This document shows positions 36,753 through 47,785 of a DNA stretch of 64,000 nt, piece by piece. Where the stretch lies: the NCBI GenBank assembly GCA_020740775.1, contig JAHEWK010000010.1:1674001-1738000 (forward strand), read 5' to 3'. Origin of the DNA: Ilyonectria destructans. Its lineage: Eukaryota > Ascomycota > Sordariomycetes > Hypocreales > Nectriaceae. The notes under the pieces were generated by a model that was not told the origin of the DNA, made no database searches, and was given only the letters and a program-made list of their open reading frames with translations. Every line of letters starts with the position of its first letter. Position 1 is the first letter of the stretch. The position numbers and the translations under genes are program-made.

Positions 36753-39263
36753 ATGTCCCCAGCGGAAGTGCCCTTAGAGGAAGTGCCCCCAAATGCAGAG
36801 GGCCAAGAGCCTTCGCAGAGTCCTCCCACTGACGGCATCCCTGCTAAACGGGCTCGGGCGAAGCATGCATGTCGGGATTGCAATTCTCGAAGGGTGAGGT
36901 GCAACGTCACTGAGTCCCACCCTTGTTCAAACTGCCAGGCTTCAGGGGCCAAATGCGAAGTGCTGCCGTCTCGGAGGGGGAGGTTAGTATCCTATGAGAT
37001 TCGGGGAGTACTCATAGCCCAAAACAAAAATTGATGGTTTTAGGTATCCCCGGAGATCACGTCGCCAGAATCAATCAGTTCAGGCGAAGGATCCCGGCTT
37101 GCCTTCGAACACAGCTGTTGATGATGGGATCACTTTGTCCTCCATCGATTCAATCCCACCTGTTCCAACACTGGGAGGCGACTCGATCACCAGCCCACTG
37201 CTAAATAAGAATGTCTTCGATGCTAGACTTCCTGCTAGGACACCATCGCCACCAACCGACTCGGCGGCGCCCGGATCTCTGTTCTTTGGCGAATCCAATT
37301 TTCTGACTCTAGTGCCTGGTCGTCCTCGCCATGGCGATGGACCGAACCAGAATGATGACGCAAACGGGAGCAAGCAAAAAGCTCGCCTTCTGTTTCCCAT
37401 CACTAGCACGCCCCAGTCAATTCCCGAGGGCGAATCTCCTGCCAGCTGTGACCGTGTCAGCTCCGGAACAGCGCGATATCTCCGCGACGAAGGTGCATTG
37501 ACACTGCCGGATCTGCACACCTGTGTGCCAGCACTGCAAGCTTACTTTACCTGGTTTCATCCTTGCTTTCCTATTCTGGATCGTGCGGAGTTCACGCGTC
37601 GACTGGCAAGCTTTGATGTTTCCTATCTTCTCCTCCAGTCCATGCTCTTTATCGGCGCGACTTATTGCGATCATGATACCATTGTCTCAATGGGGTTCCA
37701 GGACCGTTCTGAGGCCAAATCACTGTTGTATACGCGAGCTAGGCTTTTGTTCCATGCGGATTGGGAAAAGGATGAAATCACCCTGATTCAATCCCTGTTT
37801 CTCATGAGCTTTTGGCGAGGCGGCCCATCGGATGTCAGAGATGTCCGGTATTGGTTGGGCGTGGTCATTGGGGTGGCCGAGTCGTATGGACTCCACCGAT
37901 CGTAAGTTGCTATCGCTTCGATAACATCCAAAACCACTAGCTAATTAATATTCCAATAACAGCGCCAAGTTTACAACTCGGGATACCCATCGAGCAAGAA
38001 TAAGAAGAAGGATATGGTGGTCTATTTATGTAAAAATGAATACTCCTTGCTGCTGTACACTTGCTAATCATAATAAAAAGGTTCGTGAGCGCCAGGCCGC
38101 TGCTTCACTCGGTTTGCCTAGCAGGATCCGAGATGATGACTGTGACATTGAGCCGCTCAGTCCCTCGGATCTCGAGTCCGAAGTAGCTAACAACGAGACC
38201 TCTCACTTTGGATCTTGCAAGCCAGAGCATATCCAATATGTAATCAAAATGGTGGAAATTGCCAGAATACGTAAGTGGTTGTCCCAATGCCATCCATCAT
38301 ACAAACCCTAACTAGTGAGTAGTCGGCCAAGTCATCGATGTTCACTTCTCCCCCGGAAGGCCACCGTCAACCCTAGAACAAGTTCGGAATCTTGATCAGA
38401 CTCTCGAGACTTGGAAACAAAGTCTCCCAGATGAGTTGGGCCGTGGCGTAGATGATGGGAATGCCTCGGTGTGGTCACAACTTCTACACCTGGCATACAA
38501 GTGCGCCACCCGCCTATTGAGTAGCAAAGAAATCCTGGCTAATGGTTTCAAAGTCATATCCGAATTCTCATCCATCGCCATAGCTTCCTGAAACAAAAGA
38601 AGGAAGATGGCAATGGCCAGATTGCTGTGGCCGCTGCTTCGCGAATTAGCCGAATCGCAGAGGACATGTTGGCGCAGGGGACGCTCCGCTATGGACAGAT
38701 GCATTTGTGAGTTGCTATCCCATGCGAGCAATGACCACGAGATTGGATATTCTGACTCAATTATTAGGATCACAAGTCTGTTCGCCGCGCTTTGCATTCA
38801 TGCCATCAGCATAAAAAGAGGCGTCGATGTCACCCGACGGATCGCAGAGCACAGAGCCCAGATGTGTTTACTGGCCCTCCAGGAGATACAGAAATACTGG
38901 AGGATCAACAACAACCTGCTTGACTTGTTCCTCCAATATCTCGACGTCTCGATTGCCAAGCGAATCCACGGCACAGGCCAAGTCGAAGGCATGATGCACA
39001 CCATGCCCATTCTGGACCCGCAGTTGATTGGAGAAAACCAGGAAGATGGCCGCCAGACTACTCCTGCGCCAGAAGGCGGGGAGCGGTATGACTTCCCGAC
39101 ACCGCAGACACAGGCCCAGACGAAGGCCTTTGAAGACCAATACTTCAATATGCTTTATGGGCCTTGGGAAGGCGATGATGGCGTGGCTGATCTGGGACTG
39201 GTTCTCCAAGCCGATGACCCCCTGCAAATGGATTGCCTCAACTTTTTGGGCCGGTCTCTCTAG
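36753..39263 (+). CDS. Zn2Cys6 transcription factor of the CoA-pathway cluster
   Basis: Seven exons (36753-36982, 37044-37901, 37963-38029, 38081-38270, 38320-38500, 38554-38706, 38768-39263) join in phase to 724 residues. The DNA-binding cluster CX2CX6CX7CX2CX6C begins CRDCNSRRVRC near residue 45 and is intact, followed by a basic linker. The fungal-specific regulatory domain (about 200-560) is recognisable: FTWFHPCFPILDRAEF, RRIWWSIYVRERQAAASLGLP, LHLAYNHIRILIHRH and GQMHLITSLFAALCIHAI, the order seen in the cutinase factor 1 (CTF1/FarB-like) group. Two of these blocks become continuous only with the introns given here. Position inside the cluster suggests it controls the neighbouring genes; its CGG-type target could be the shared TCGGCT element. 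Confidence 0.88.
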
Positions 39264-39571
39264 AGTCAAACCCGAGTGTCGGGAATGGTTCCCGGTGGTA
39301 AACCTTCGGTTTCTTCGGCTACTTGAATCGTTAAATAGCCGAGAGCCAAGCTCCACACCTCCGGATCCCCACTGGGGCTGCTCCGGTGGCGTCAAAAGCT
39401 CGCATCTATACTATCATCGAATGGTTCGGTTACCTGGAGCAATCTGGTTCTATTAATCCTGCAAGGTCGCCTTTACTTGCGCCTCTAATAAGTTCTAGAG
39501 TCAACTGGATCACTGGAAATTGATCAAATATCCTCAAGCCGTAGGGATAAGCATAGTTGATTGAGGAAGAC
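39264..39571. other. Short intergenic region upstream of HTD2-like gene
   Basis: 308 bases between the regulator's stop and the next start. It carries the inverted TCGGCTA pair described separately and nothing else recognisable. Confidence 0.6.
39311..39345. promoter_or_regulatory. Inverted TCGGCTA pair, HTD2-like gene promoter
   Basis: TTCGGCTACTT (from 39314) faces AAATAGCCGAG (to 39343), so two TCGGCTA cores lie as an inverted pair about 230-260 bp before the HTD2-like start. The cluster's other promoters mostly carry direct copies or single copies. Confidence 0.6.
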
Positions 39572-40693
39572 ATGGCGCAATCCACGACTCTTTGCCAAGC
39601 CCGTCGCCGGCTGGTTCATCAATTGGCACGAGCACAGCGCCGCGGCTTTGTGGCCTCATCCCGATGCTACAAAGCCACCGCCGCTGAGGCCGCCTCTTAT
39701 CTTCTTGAGAATTTCGCCGAAAAGTCTGTTGTTCGTCGACAGTTTATCGACGGAAACCAGCTCCAGAAGTTGCTCCTTACGCTTGGTCAAACATCCATTC
39801 AAGGTGCAGACGTCTCTGAAGTCCCCCCAGTTGCCGGAACGCCAGTGCCGCAAGGCTATCACCTTGCGTACTTTACCCCGAATGGCACGGAGAAGGAGCT
39901 TGGAGCAGATGGTACTGACCGGACATTCAATACGTCGGCTCCATTCACGCGGCGAATGTGGGCTGGTGGAAAGATGAAGTGGCCAGCTCCGTCCAGCGGC
40001 GCCTTGCTTCGCGTTGGAGACGAAGTCGAGGAACGAACACGTCTTGTCAGTGCCACAGCCAAGAAAAGCCGATCTGCGGGAGAGATGGTTTTAGTCGAGG
40101 TGGAAAAAGAATTCTGGGGCCCCAACGGGCTTGCTCTTGTTGATCAGCGGTCCTGGGTCTTTCGACCTGAAATTGACCCTGAGACTGCGCCCCCGGCCCC
40201 GAAACCCCTTGCAGATGTTACTCGCGGGCCTTCTTCAGGGAAGGACTTCACCAATAATGGCGATGGTGAGATTTCAATTCCTATACTATTGTGTGGTATG
40301 CTAATACACCTAGACTTCCTAACTCGAGAGCTTCGATGGTCTCCTGCCGGCCTCTTCAGATTCTCGGCCCTCACCTTCAACGGTCATATGATCCACTACA
40401 ACGAAGACTGGACCCGGAATGTAGAGGGCCACGCTGGCTTGGTAGTCCATGGCCCGCTGAACCTCATCAACCTCCTGAACTACTGGAAGGATGTTCATGG
40501 TAATGGCGAAGGCCCCAGTAGTATTTCATACCGGGCAATGGCACCACTATATGCCGGCCAGACTTATCACATCAAAACCTCGGATGTCAGAGATACTGAC
40601 AATGGCAAAGTGTGGGATGTTGTTGTTGAGAAGGATGGAGTTGTTTGCATGAAGAGCGAGATCTCGAGCCAAAATTGGTGTACAATCCAGTGA
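39572..40693 (+). CDS. Mitochondrial HTD2/MaoC-type acyl-CoA hydratase (mesaconyl-C4-CoA hydratase-like)
   Basis: Start ATG at 39572; a likely 48-nt intron (40266-40313, GTGAGA, GCTAAT branch site, CCTAG) gives 357 residues, or 373 if it is retained, because the intron is a multiple of three without stop. The first about 45 residues are rich in Arg, Ala and Gln without acid, a mitochondrial presequence. The N-terminal half is the divergent hot-dog domain (MWAGGKMKWP near 125), the C-terminal half the catalytic one with FSALTFNGHMIHYNEDW and GLVVHGPLNL. The family includes yeast Htd2 (3-hydroxyacyl-ACP dehydratase) and bacterial hydratases acting on mesaconyl-, itaconyl- or citramalyl-CoA. Next to a CitE-type lyase, a hydratase role is the better guess. 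Confidence 0.85.
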   Translation: MAQSTTLCQARRRLVHQLARAQRRGFVASSRCYKATAAEAASYLLENFAEKSVVRRQFIDGNQLQKLLLTLGQTSIQGADVSEVPPVAGTPVPQGYHLAYFTPNGTEKELGADGTDRTFNTSAPFTRRMWAGGKMKWPAPSSGALLRVGDEVEERTRLVSATAKKSRSAGEMVLVEVEKEFWGPNGLALVDQRSWVFRPEIDPETAPPAPKPLADVTRGPSSGKDFTNNGDGEISIPILLCGMLIHLDFLTRELRWSPAGLFRFSALTFNGHMIHYNEDWTRNVEGHAGLVVHGPLNLINLLNYWKDVHGNGEGPSSISYRAMAPLYAGQTYHIKTSDVRDTDNGKVWDVVVEKDGVVCMKSEISSQNWCTIQ

Positions 40694-40791
40694 TGGCACA
40701 ACATAGAAAGTCACGATGACGCTCCTTGGTGATGTTAAATGAGGAGAGGTTGATCTGAATAATATTACCCAGTATCATATTCCGTGATTTG

Positions 40792-41825
40792 CTACTCAAA
40801 CTCCGTAATATCAATACCACACAGCTGTGCCCGCTCAAGCAAGGCCAATGCTCGTTTCACAACCGGTGCATCAATCATCTTCCCATCCAACTTCCATGCA
40901 CCTTTTCCCTCTGCCCTAGCAGCCGCATCGCCCTGCTGAACCCTCACCGCCCACCGTAGGCTTTCCCCCGATGGGCTAAATGCCTTCTGGACAATCTCAA
41001 CCTGCAGAGGATGGATGCACTGCTTTCCTGTAAACCCAAGAGCACGACCCTCCAGACTGTCATGTTCGAGAGCAGCCCTTGACTCCTCGTCTGACGGGAC
41101 GCCTGTAGATACCAGATCGATAACGGAGGGCAAGTTGTGCGCTAATGCTGCAGTGACGAGGGAACTCCGTGCAAAAAGTAGCTCCCGCCGATCTGGAAGT
41201 CGTGACAACCCAAGCTCGGTTGCAAAGTCTTCGGCGGCGAATGCAAGGCCCGACAAGCCCGTAGTCGGCGCCGCTCGGCAGATGGAGTTAATGTCAGAGA
41301 GGCCTCGGGCAGATTCGATAAGCGCGAGAATGTTGAGAGGGCGAGAGGTGGTCTTCTCAGAGGTCGGGGGTTCGGAGCCATTGAACTTCACTGATCGATG
41401 TGGAGCTACATGGCGCACAATGTCGGCGACAAAGTGAAGATCCTCAGGACCCTGGACTTTAGGAATAACAATCGTGTCGAGGTTATCTCCCGATTTCAAG
41501 ATCTCTGTGAGGTCCTCAAGAGCTAGTCCTGTATCAACGGCGTTGATTCTCACAGCCACCTCCCTTGGAGACCTGGAAGTGCTGCTCATCGAAGTATCCG
41601 CAAGATGTCGTGCAACGAGCCCTCGTGCCGCAGCCTTGGCGTCGGGCGCGACGGAGTCTTCAAGATCGTATATCACTGAGTCAATTTTGAGAGCTTGTGT
41701 CTTTGCGAGCATCTTCTGGGACGCTCCCGGGACTGATATGGCCGTTAGTAACTGGGCAAGTGGGGATGCATTTTCCAATTACCGTAGAGAAGCGCCCGGC
41801 GAAGGAGAGATGGGGCGGTCGCCAT
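40792..41825 (-). CDS. CitE/HpcH-type acyl-CoA lyase (citramalyl/malyl-CoA lyase-like)
   Basis: Two exons, 41825-41783 and 41732-40792, separated by a 50-nt intron (GTAATT, CTAAC branch, ATCAG), encode 327 residues. The short first exon supplies the only ATG and completes the family start RRALLYVPGASQKM. Core motifs: VIYDLEDSVAPDAK (metal and phosphate site), RINAVDT, VIPKVQGPEDL, LNILALIESARGL and GFTGKQCIHPLQV. Members split beta-hydroxyacyl-CoA thioesters such as citramalyl-CoA, malyl-CoA or methylmalyl-CoA into acetyl- or propionyl-CoA plus pyruvate or glyoxylate, Mg2+-dependent. It converges on the hydratase gene with a 98-bp gap. Single TCGGCTA element 120 bp upstream. Confidence 0.9.
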
Positions 41826-42214
41826 TATTAGGATTTTTATGACATAGATAAATGAGTATTTTCGATCAAAGTTTTCTCACTGATTACAAGAATCTCCTGG
41901 TGATATATGGCTTGTTCGGTTAAGTCCTAAGGCGCGGCAGGCCAAGTCGGCTATATGCGACTGGCTGTTCCCAACAACGGCCTCAAACACTAGACATGGT
42001 GTGAAGAAGAGGGTCCATTATATAATTTCGTTTAGGAAGATGATAAATCTGAATTATAACGGCGAGATACGGAGACCGATAGAACATGTCCTGATGCCAC
42101 GAGAAGACACGGAACTTAGGGCATGATGAGCAAGGTTACTCTGATGATTCGCTATCTAGAATTGCGACAATGTACGCAAATAAAAAAAATTACAAGCTAG
42201 CGCGATGCTATCAA
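41826..42214. other. Intergenic region, lyase promoter side
   Basis: 389 bases between the lyase start and the 3' end of the E1 gene. It holds the CCAAGTCGGCTATAT element and no gene. Confidence 0.55.
41942..41956 (+). promoter_or_regulatory. CCAAGTCGGCTATAT element, lyase promoter
   Basis: The first eleven bases, CCAAGTCGGCT, are identical to those in the carrier and dehydrogenase promoters. It lies about 120 bp upstream of the lyase ATG. Confidence 0.6.
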
Positions 42215-45200
42215 TCATTCTTTTACAGAAAATGCATCTTCCAGCAGTTTCTTCTCCTCCGCCTCATGTACCTTCTTCCAACCAGCCGCGGGACTCGCAC
42301 TCGGCGCCCGTCCAGCATACAACAATTTTCTACCCGCAAGGTAGTCCGACTTCCGCAGCACGGCATCCAGGCGGTCGCGGATATAATGCCACGCTCCGCC
42401 GTTGTAGTGTTCTTCCTGGGCCCAGACCACGCTCCGAGCGCTGGGGTACTTGTCTAAGTTGGCCTTGGCTTCGCGCCAAGGGAAGGGGTGCAGCTCTTCA
42501 ATTCGCGTAATGGCGGTGTCACGGAGGCCGAGAGTTGCCCGCTGTTTTACCAAGGAGGCATAAATCTGACCTGAGCAGAAGATGACGCGGGAGATGTTCT
42601 CTGGGTTCTCGATCTCACCGGCCTCATGTGCGGGATCGGCGAGGACAGACTGGAAGGTAGCAGAGGGGTCGGTGAACTCCGAGATATCGGATTTGCAAAT
42701 GGGATGGCGAAGAAGGGATTTAGAAAAGAAGATAACCAAGGCTGTGTGAGTTTGTTAGCACTATATTTCCGACATGTATTTATGCGGCTGTCCACTTACG
42801 TTTTCGGAACTCCCTCTTGAGCTGTCGACGAAGCACATGGAAGTAGTTGGCAGGAGATGTCATGTAAACAATCTCCACATTACAATCCTGATGCGCTCGG
42901 TCAATTCTGCTCTCATCAGTCGGCCATGACCGTCCCTCCTCATTGCACATAAGCAAGAAACGCTCCAGTCGAGCAGAGGAGTGCTCAGCACCCTGCCCAT
43001 CAAAGCCGTGAGGCAGAGACAAGACAAGACCAGACCGGTCAAGCCACTTTGACTCGCCCGCAACGATGAAGTTGTCAAGGATGACCTGTGTGTTGTTGGC
43101 AAAGTCACCGAATTGGGCTTCCCACATAACCAGGGGGTTCGGGTCTGCGAGCGTTACTCCGTACTCGAAGCCGAGCGCGCCAAACTCACTGAGAGGCGAG
43201 TTGGTAGCCTGGAAACGGGCTTGGTCGGGAGAAAGGTTGCTGAGGGGTGTCCATGTTTCACCAGTGGTCTGGTTGTGCAGCACCGAGTGTCTCTGAGAGA
43301 AAGTTCCGCGCTGAACGTCCTGTCCGGTGAGGCGTACTGAATGGCCGTCAAGGCAGAGTGTTCCAAAGGCCAGAGCCTCAGCCGTGGACCAATCGACAGA
43401 GCCTTCTTCGAAACTAGTAAGTCTGCCGGCGAGAATGCGTTTGAGGTTTGGGTGTAGCTCAAATCCCTCTGGCACGCTACTGACTTTGTTGGCGATGGGC
43501 TCTAAGATAGAGTGCTCAACTGCAGTGGGGGTAATGGGAAACTGTTCAGACGCCAGAGCAGTCGGCGAAGGAAGGGATTCCCAAGCAGGGGGAAACTCTT
43601 TTCTCTCTGAGATGTATGTCTTGCTGGTCTCAAAGTTCTCGTTTAGACGATCCCAGACCCATTTCTTCTGATCCTCAATCTCGGTAGCAGTGAATGTGCC
43701 CTCATTCACAAGCTTGTTGACGTATGTCTCCATGGTAGGGGTTTGGCTAGAAACGTTCTTGTACATCATGGGCTGGGTGAAGGTAGGCTGGTCAAATTCG
43801 TTGTGGCCGAACTTGCGGTAACAGACGAGGTCGATGACAATGTCTTCTTGGAACTCGGCCCTCCAGTCGGCAGCAAGCTGGCACACAAAGGTGACAGCCT
43901 CCACATCGTCGGAATTGACATGGAGGATGGGTGCGTTGATGTACTTGGCCAGATCAGAGGCATATGGAGTCGATCGCGAACACTCCACGTCGGTGGTGAA
44001 GCCAATCTGGTTGTTGACGATGACTCTGATGGTACCGCCGACATTGTAATCGTCAAGCCTTGACAACCCGAGTGTCTCATACACAACACCCTGGCCTGAA
44101 AAGGCGGCATCACCATGCAGCGCAAGGCACATGGTGCGCTTCCGTTCCTTGTCGCCTTGGAGTTCTTGCGTGGCGTATGCAGAGCCGGTCGCCACAGGAT
44201 CGACAGCCTCAAGGTGTGATGGGTTGGCTAGGAGGGAGAGACCAACGCGACGACCATCGGGTGTAATGCGATGGCCGTCATGCCCAAGGTGGTACTTGGC
44301 GTCGCCAGCCATGCCAGGGAGATCGGTCTTTACACGCCCGGCAAACTCAGCAAGAATCGCCTCCCGAGGCTTTCCATAGACCGTTCCCATCATGGTCAAT
44401 CTCCCTCGGTGACAGCTGCCGATGATGATGTCTTCGATGCCATGTACATCGGCACTTCGGTCAATGATGGAGGTAATACCCGGAGCCAGTCCCTCAGCAC
44501 CATCAAGACCGAAACGCTTCTCAGTAGGGAACTTGGTCGCAATGAACCGCTCAAAGCTGGTGCTCCAGAGCAAACTATCGAGGATCCGTCGCTTTTCGTC
44601 TTGCGAGAACCGGAATGGAGTTGGCACCTCGAGTCGTTTGCGAAGCCACTCACGCTTCTTGGACTCGGGAATATGCTGGTACTCGACGCCAAAGTTTCCA
44701 CAGTAGACAGACTCACAAGCGGCCACGATCTCGCGCAGAGTCATGGATTCACGCCCCTCGGATGCGAATTGGGGCAAAATATCCGGGTCCAGGGCGAATT
44801 GGCGATCCAGGTCGGTAGTTGTGAAGCCATGGTAGGCAGGGTCAAGTTCCCTGGGATGCCCAGCGTGAATGCCTTGGCCATTCTTGCGGAGACCCAAGGG
44901 ATCAATGTTGGCGATGTGATGGCCCTGGGACTGATATGCAGAAACAAGTTGGACAACCTTGAGATAATCCTTGACTTGGCTAGTCTGTGTTCCTTGGTTG
45001 AGACTAAATCCGGATTTCAAGGCTGGATCCCGGGATGAGAGGAAACCTGGTGGTAGCTGAACCGCCTGATCTGGAGACTTGGACTTGTCTTCCATATTTC
45101 GGAAGTAAGTGCGCCAGGAGACGTGCACAGAATCTGGGGCGAGTCTCCAGGATTCATACATCGCATCAATATACGAGGCTGCAGAACCCTCAAGGAACGA

Positions 45201-45478
45201 CTCATCTACCGTCTTTGGATTATTCAGTCAGCTAACACCCACAACTTATGTGATATTCTCCTGGAATCAGTTAAACTTACAGGCGCCGAAACAGCTGGTG
45301 CCTGTGCCTCAGCTTCCGCCGTCCCATAGCTTCTGTTGCCAGCGACGCTGGGCGAATCCCGAGAAAACCTGCTTGGATTAGAAGTGGTAGAAACGCATCG
45401 CAGCGGTTTCGCTCTCTGGAGCGCCGCGCGTGCAAAACTTCTGCTGGCCGCAGTAATGGGACGTGCAGTTCGCAACAT
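42215..45478 (-). CDS. 2-oxoglutarate dehydrogenase-like E1 component (paralogue)
   Basis: Three exons (45478-45281, 45212-42800, 42741-42215) give 1045 residues, full length for an OGDH E1. The first about 45 residues are Arg/Ala/Ser-rich, a mitochondrial presequence. Family landmarks: VDESFLEGSAASYIDAMYESW, HRGRL, GDAAFSGQGVVYETLGLS, the thiamine diphosphate stretch VNNQIGFTTD, FGHNEFDQP, RGTFSQRHSV, VMWEAQFGDFANN and the C-terminal WAQEEHYNGGAW. Several usually invariant spots differ: IIIGSCHRGRLTMMGTVYGK where housekeeping E1 has a GMPHRGRLNVL-type block, and HVNSDDVEAV for the usual HVNADDPEAV. It most likely decarboxylates 2-oxoglutarate or a related 2-oxo acid and hands the acyl group to the adjacent E2. 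I consider it a specialised paralogue rather than the TCA-cycle copy. Confidence 0.9.
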
Positions 45479-46288
45479 GGCGACGACGAGGGTTTTAGAA
45501 TTACAGGTTCAATTAACAGAGGGCTTCATCCATAAGGAGCCATGAAGACGCGATGATGATAATGAGTGGACAACAACAATAAACCACGAGACATGAGTTC
45601 GCTCGGGGAAGATGATCTAGCGGGATCGGGATACCAAGCCGTTCCGCGGTAATGGGCTGGAGATCCACGGCAATGCCATGGTACCGACATGAAATCGGCT
45701 TCCATATATGGAGTCCTGCCGTTCTCTGATGGCAACTCGGAACCTGGGTACTCGGCCAAACGTGTAAGTGACGGGATAGAGGCTCGGGTAGAGACCACGC
45801 TCAGTGAGAGGGCCTAATATCAGCGAATCAAGAGCGCATTTCGGCTGCGACATCCGAGGGTCGAATGGCGCCAAGGGGCTCCACATGGAAGTACAGCCCA
45901 GCCGGTATCTTGATTGTTGAAGTAGCCGACTTTGCGGGAATCGACAGTAGACCAGACAATTGAGATTGCATTGGAGTAGCTGTAAAATGAGTTGCATCCT
46001 ACGCAATTGACAAGGGTATCCGGATGATTCGGTCGGTTGTCATGATGGACACGATGGTAGACAACTCATAACTTAGACGGCCAAACTAACATGAAAATGG
46101 GAAGCAAAAACACGATCATCTTCGATTGCATTATCTACCATTTGTACGAAAAGCGCCGGTCCATGCAACACCCAAAACAATACACTGTTTTCTGTCTAGT
46201 TTATGAAGCCACCCAAGCCGTCCCTTTCACGCGCAAATGCTAGAATACAAGGTTGTTGTTCCCATTTGGGGAAGTTGGTAGGTGTTGC
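45479..46288. other. Intergenic region, E1 promoter
   Basis: 810 bases between the E1 start and the E2 stop, both transcribed leftward. It carries the AAAGTCGGCTACTT element at 45921-45934 and no gene. Confidence 0.55.
45921..45934 (-). promoter_or_regulatory. AAAGTCGGCTACT element, E1 promoter
   Basis: Read leftward, in the sense of the E1 gene, the site is AAAGTCGGCTACTT, sharing AAGTCGGCT with the carrier, dehydrogenase and lyase promoters. It is about 445 bp upstream of the E1 start. Confidence 0.55.
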
Positions 46289-47785
46289 TTAAACAAGAAG
46301 CATTCGAGAGGGGTCCTCGATGTACTTCTTGACAAGGTTCAAGTAGGTGACGGCTTCCCGGCCATCGATTAGACGGTGGTCGTAGGTCAAGCTGATGTAC
46401 ATCATCTGGACAAGGAGTTTGGTTAGTGGCTAATATTCAAGGGTATTTCATGTTGGACATACCGGTCGGATTTCGGCCTGGCCGTTGATGGCCATGACGC
46501 GCTGTTGGATTCCGTTCATGTTGAAGACGGCGGCCTGGGGGTAGTTGATGAGGGGAGTTCCAAACATGGAACCAAAGATACCAGGGTTGCTGATGGAGAA
46601 GTTGCCTCCCTCGAGGTCGTCCAAGGTCAGCTTGCCATCGCGAGCCTAGTGCGGACACGTATTAGCTCTTGTGAATCTCAAACATTCCCCCTTTGTTTGC
46701 TTACCTTCTTGGCCATGGTAGCGACGTCCCGCTCCAGCTCGACGATGCTCAGGGCGTTTGTGTTTCTCAACACAGGAGTGACGAGACCCTTGGGCGCGGA
46801 AACGGCAATGCTGATGTCGACGTAGTCGCGGTAGGTGATGATCTCCTTCTCAGTGTCGATAGCAGCATTGATCTGGGGTACCTGCTGGGCAGCAAGGGTG
46901 GTGGCCTTGGTGAAAGCTCCCATGTATCCCAGGCGAACACCGTGCTCTTCGGCAACCTCGTCGCGGTACTTGGCGCGCCAGGCCATTAGGTTGGTCATGT
47001 CAACTTCCTGCATGGTGGTGAGCGAGGCGCAGGTGTTCTGCGACTGCTTGAGGCGGCTCGCAATCGTTTTTCGCATACGGGTCATCTTCTCCTGTTTGGT
47101 GGCCCATCGTTAGCTCTGGTGGCATAGAGAGGCCACTGCTTGTATGACTTACAACTCGCTCTCCTCGGGAAGGGCCTGCGGATGTTGAGGCAACGGGCTG
47201 GGATTGCGCCGGCTGAGCAGCGGGCTTGGCCGCGGGAGCGGAAGTAGCAGGTTTGGGAGCTTCAGGAGCAGGAGTCTTGTCCTCGACCTTGGGCTGGGCG
47301 GGTTCGGCGGCCTTCGTCTCCTGCTGAGGAGGAGGAGCTTCTCCCTCGGGCTTCTTGACAGCACCAGCGTCGCCGCCAGTCACAATGCGGGCGAGGTCCT
47401 GGCCAACAACAACGGTATCACCCTCGGCGACGAAGTATTCGGCAATGACGGCGGTCTCGGGGGCGTTGACAGCGACGTCGATCTTGTCCGTCTCGATGCT
47501 GGCGATCTCCTCGTCGGCCTCGATCTGCTCGCCGACCTTCTTGGGCAACGAGGCCAGGGTTCCCTCGCTAATGGACTCGGCCATCTGGGGCACCTTGACA
47601 ATGATGTCGGCATAGCGGGCAGCCGAGCCGCTGAAGAGGCGGCGCTGGGTGTCAATTGCGCCGCGCTGGCACAGGAGGGCGCTGTGGGTGAGGGCGGCCA
47701 CACGCTGCGCCGGCAGCATCTTGGGGGCGGCGCGCGACAGGCCCAACAGGCCGGTCGCGGCCTTCATTCGCACAGCGGACGCCAT
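46289..47785 (-). CDS. Dihydrolipoyl succinyltransferase-like E2 component (paralogue)
   Basis: Four exons (47785-47153, 47091-46705, 46645-46463, 46405-46289) give 439 residues. Residues 1-57 are an Arg/Ala-rich mitochondrial presequence. A single lipoyl domain follows, with the lipoylated Lys101 in ETDKIDV, then an Ala/Pro-rich hinge (about 145-210) and the catalytic domain, with His411 and Asp415 in DHRLIDG. As in OGDH E2s there is no clear E3-binding domain. It departs from the conserved TCA-cycle sequence in [22 protein letters not shown] and [10 protein letters not shown], where housekeeping proteins have GGVFGSLMGTPIIN and LGMHAIKDRP-like text. Lying directly upstream of the E1 gene on the same strand, it probably forms a dedicated complex with it, sharing the cell's common E3. 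Confidence 0.9.

Noticed and set aside
39557..39571. Upstream start for the HTD2-like protein
   Set aside because: The codon at 39557 is TTG; the first ATG in frame is 39572 and opens a normal presequence.
41732..41778. Longer single-exon lyase frame starting at 41778
   Set aside because: The first codon is TTG and the N-terminus does not match the family; a spliced first exon with ATG at 41825 gives the conserved LLYVPGASQKM start.
45479..47785. E1 and E2 as an operon
   Set aside because: They share a strand, but an 810-bp gap with its own promoter element lies between them; separate transcription is the fungal norm.
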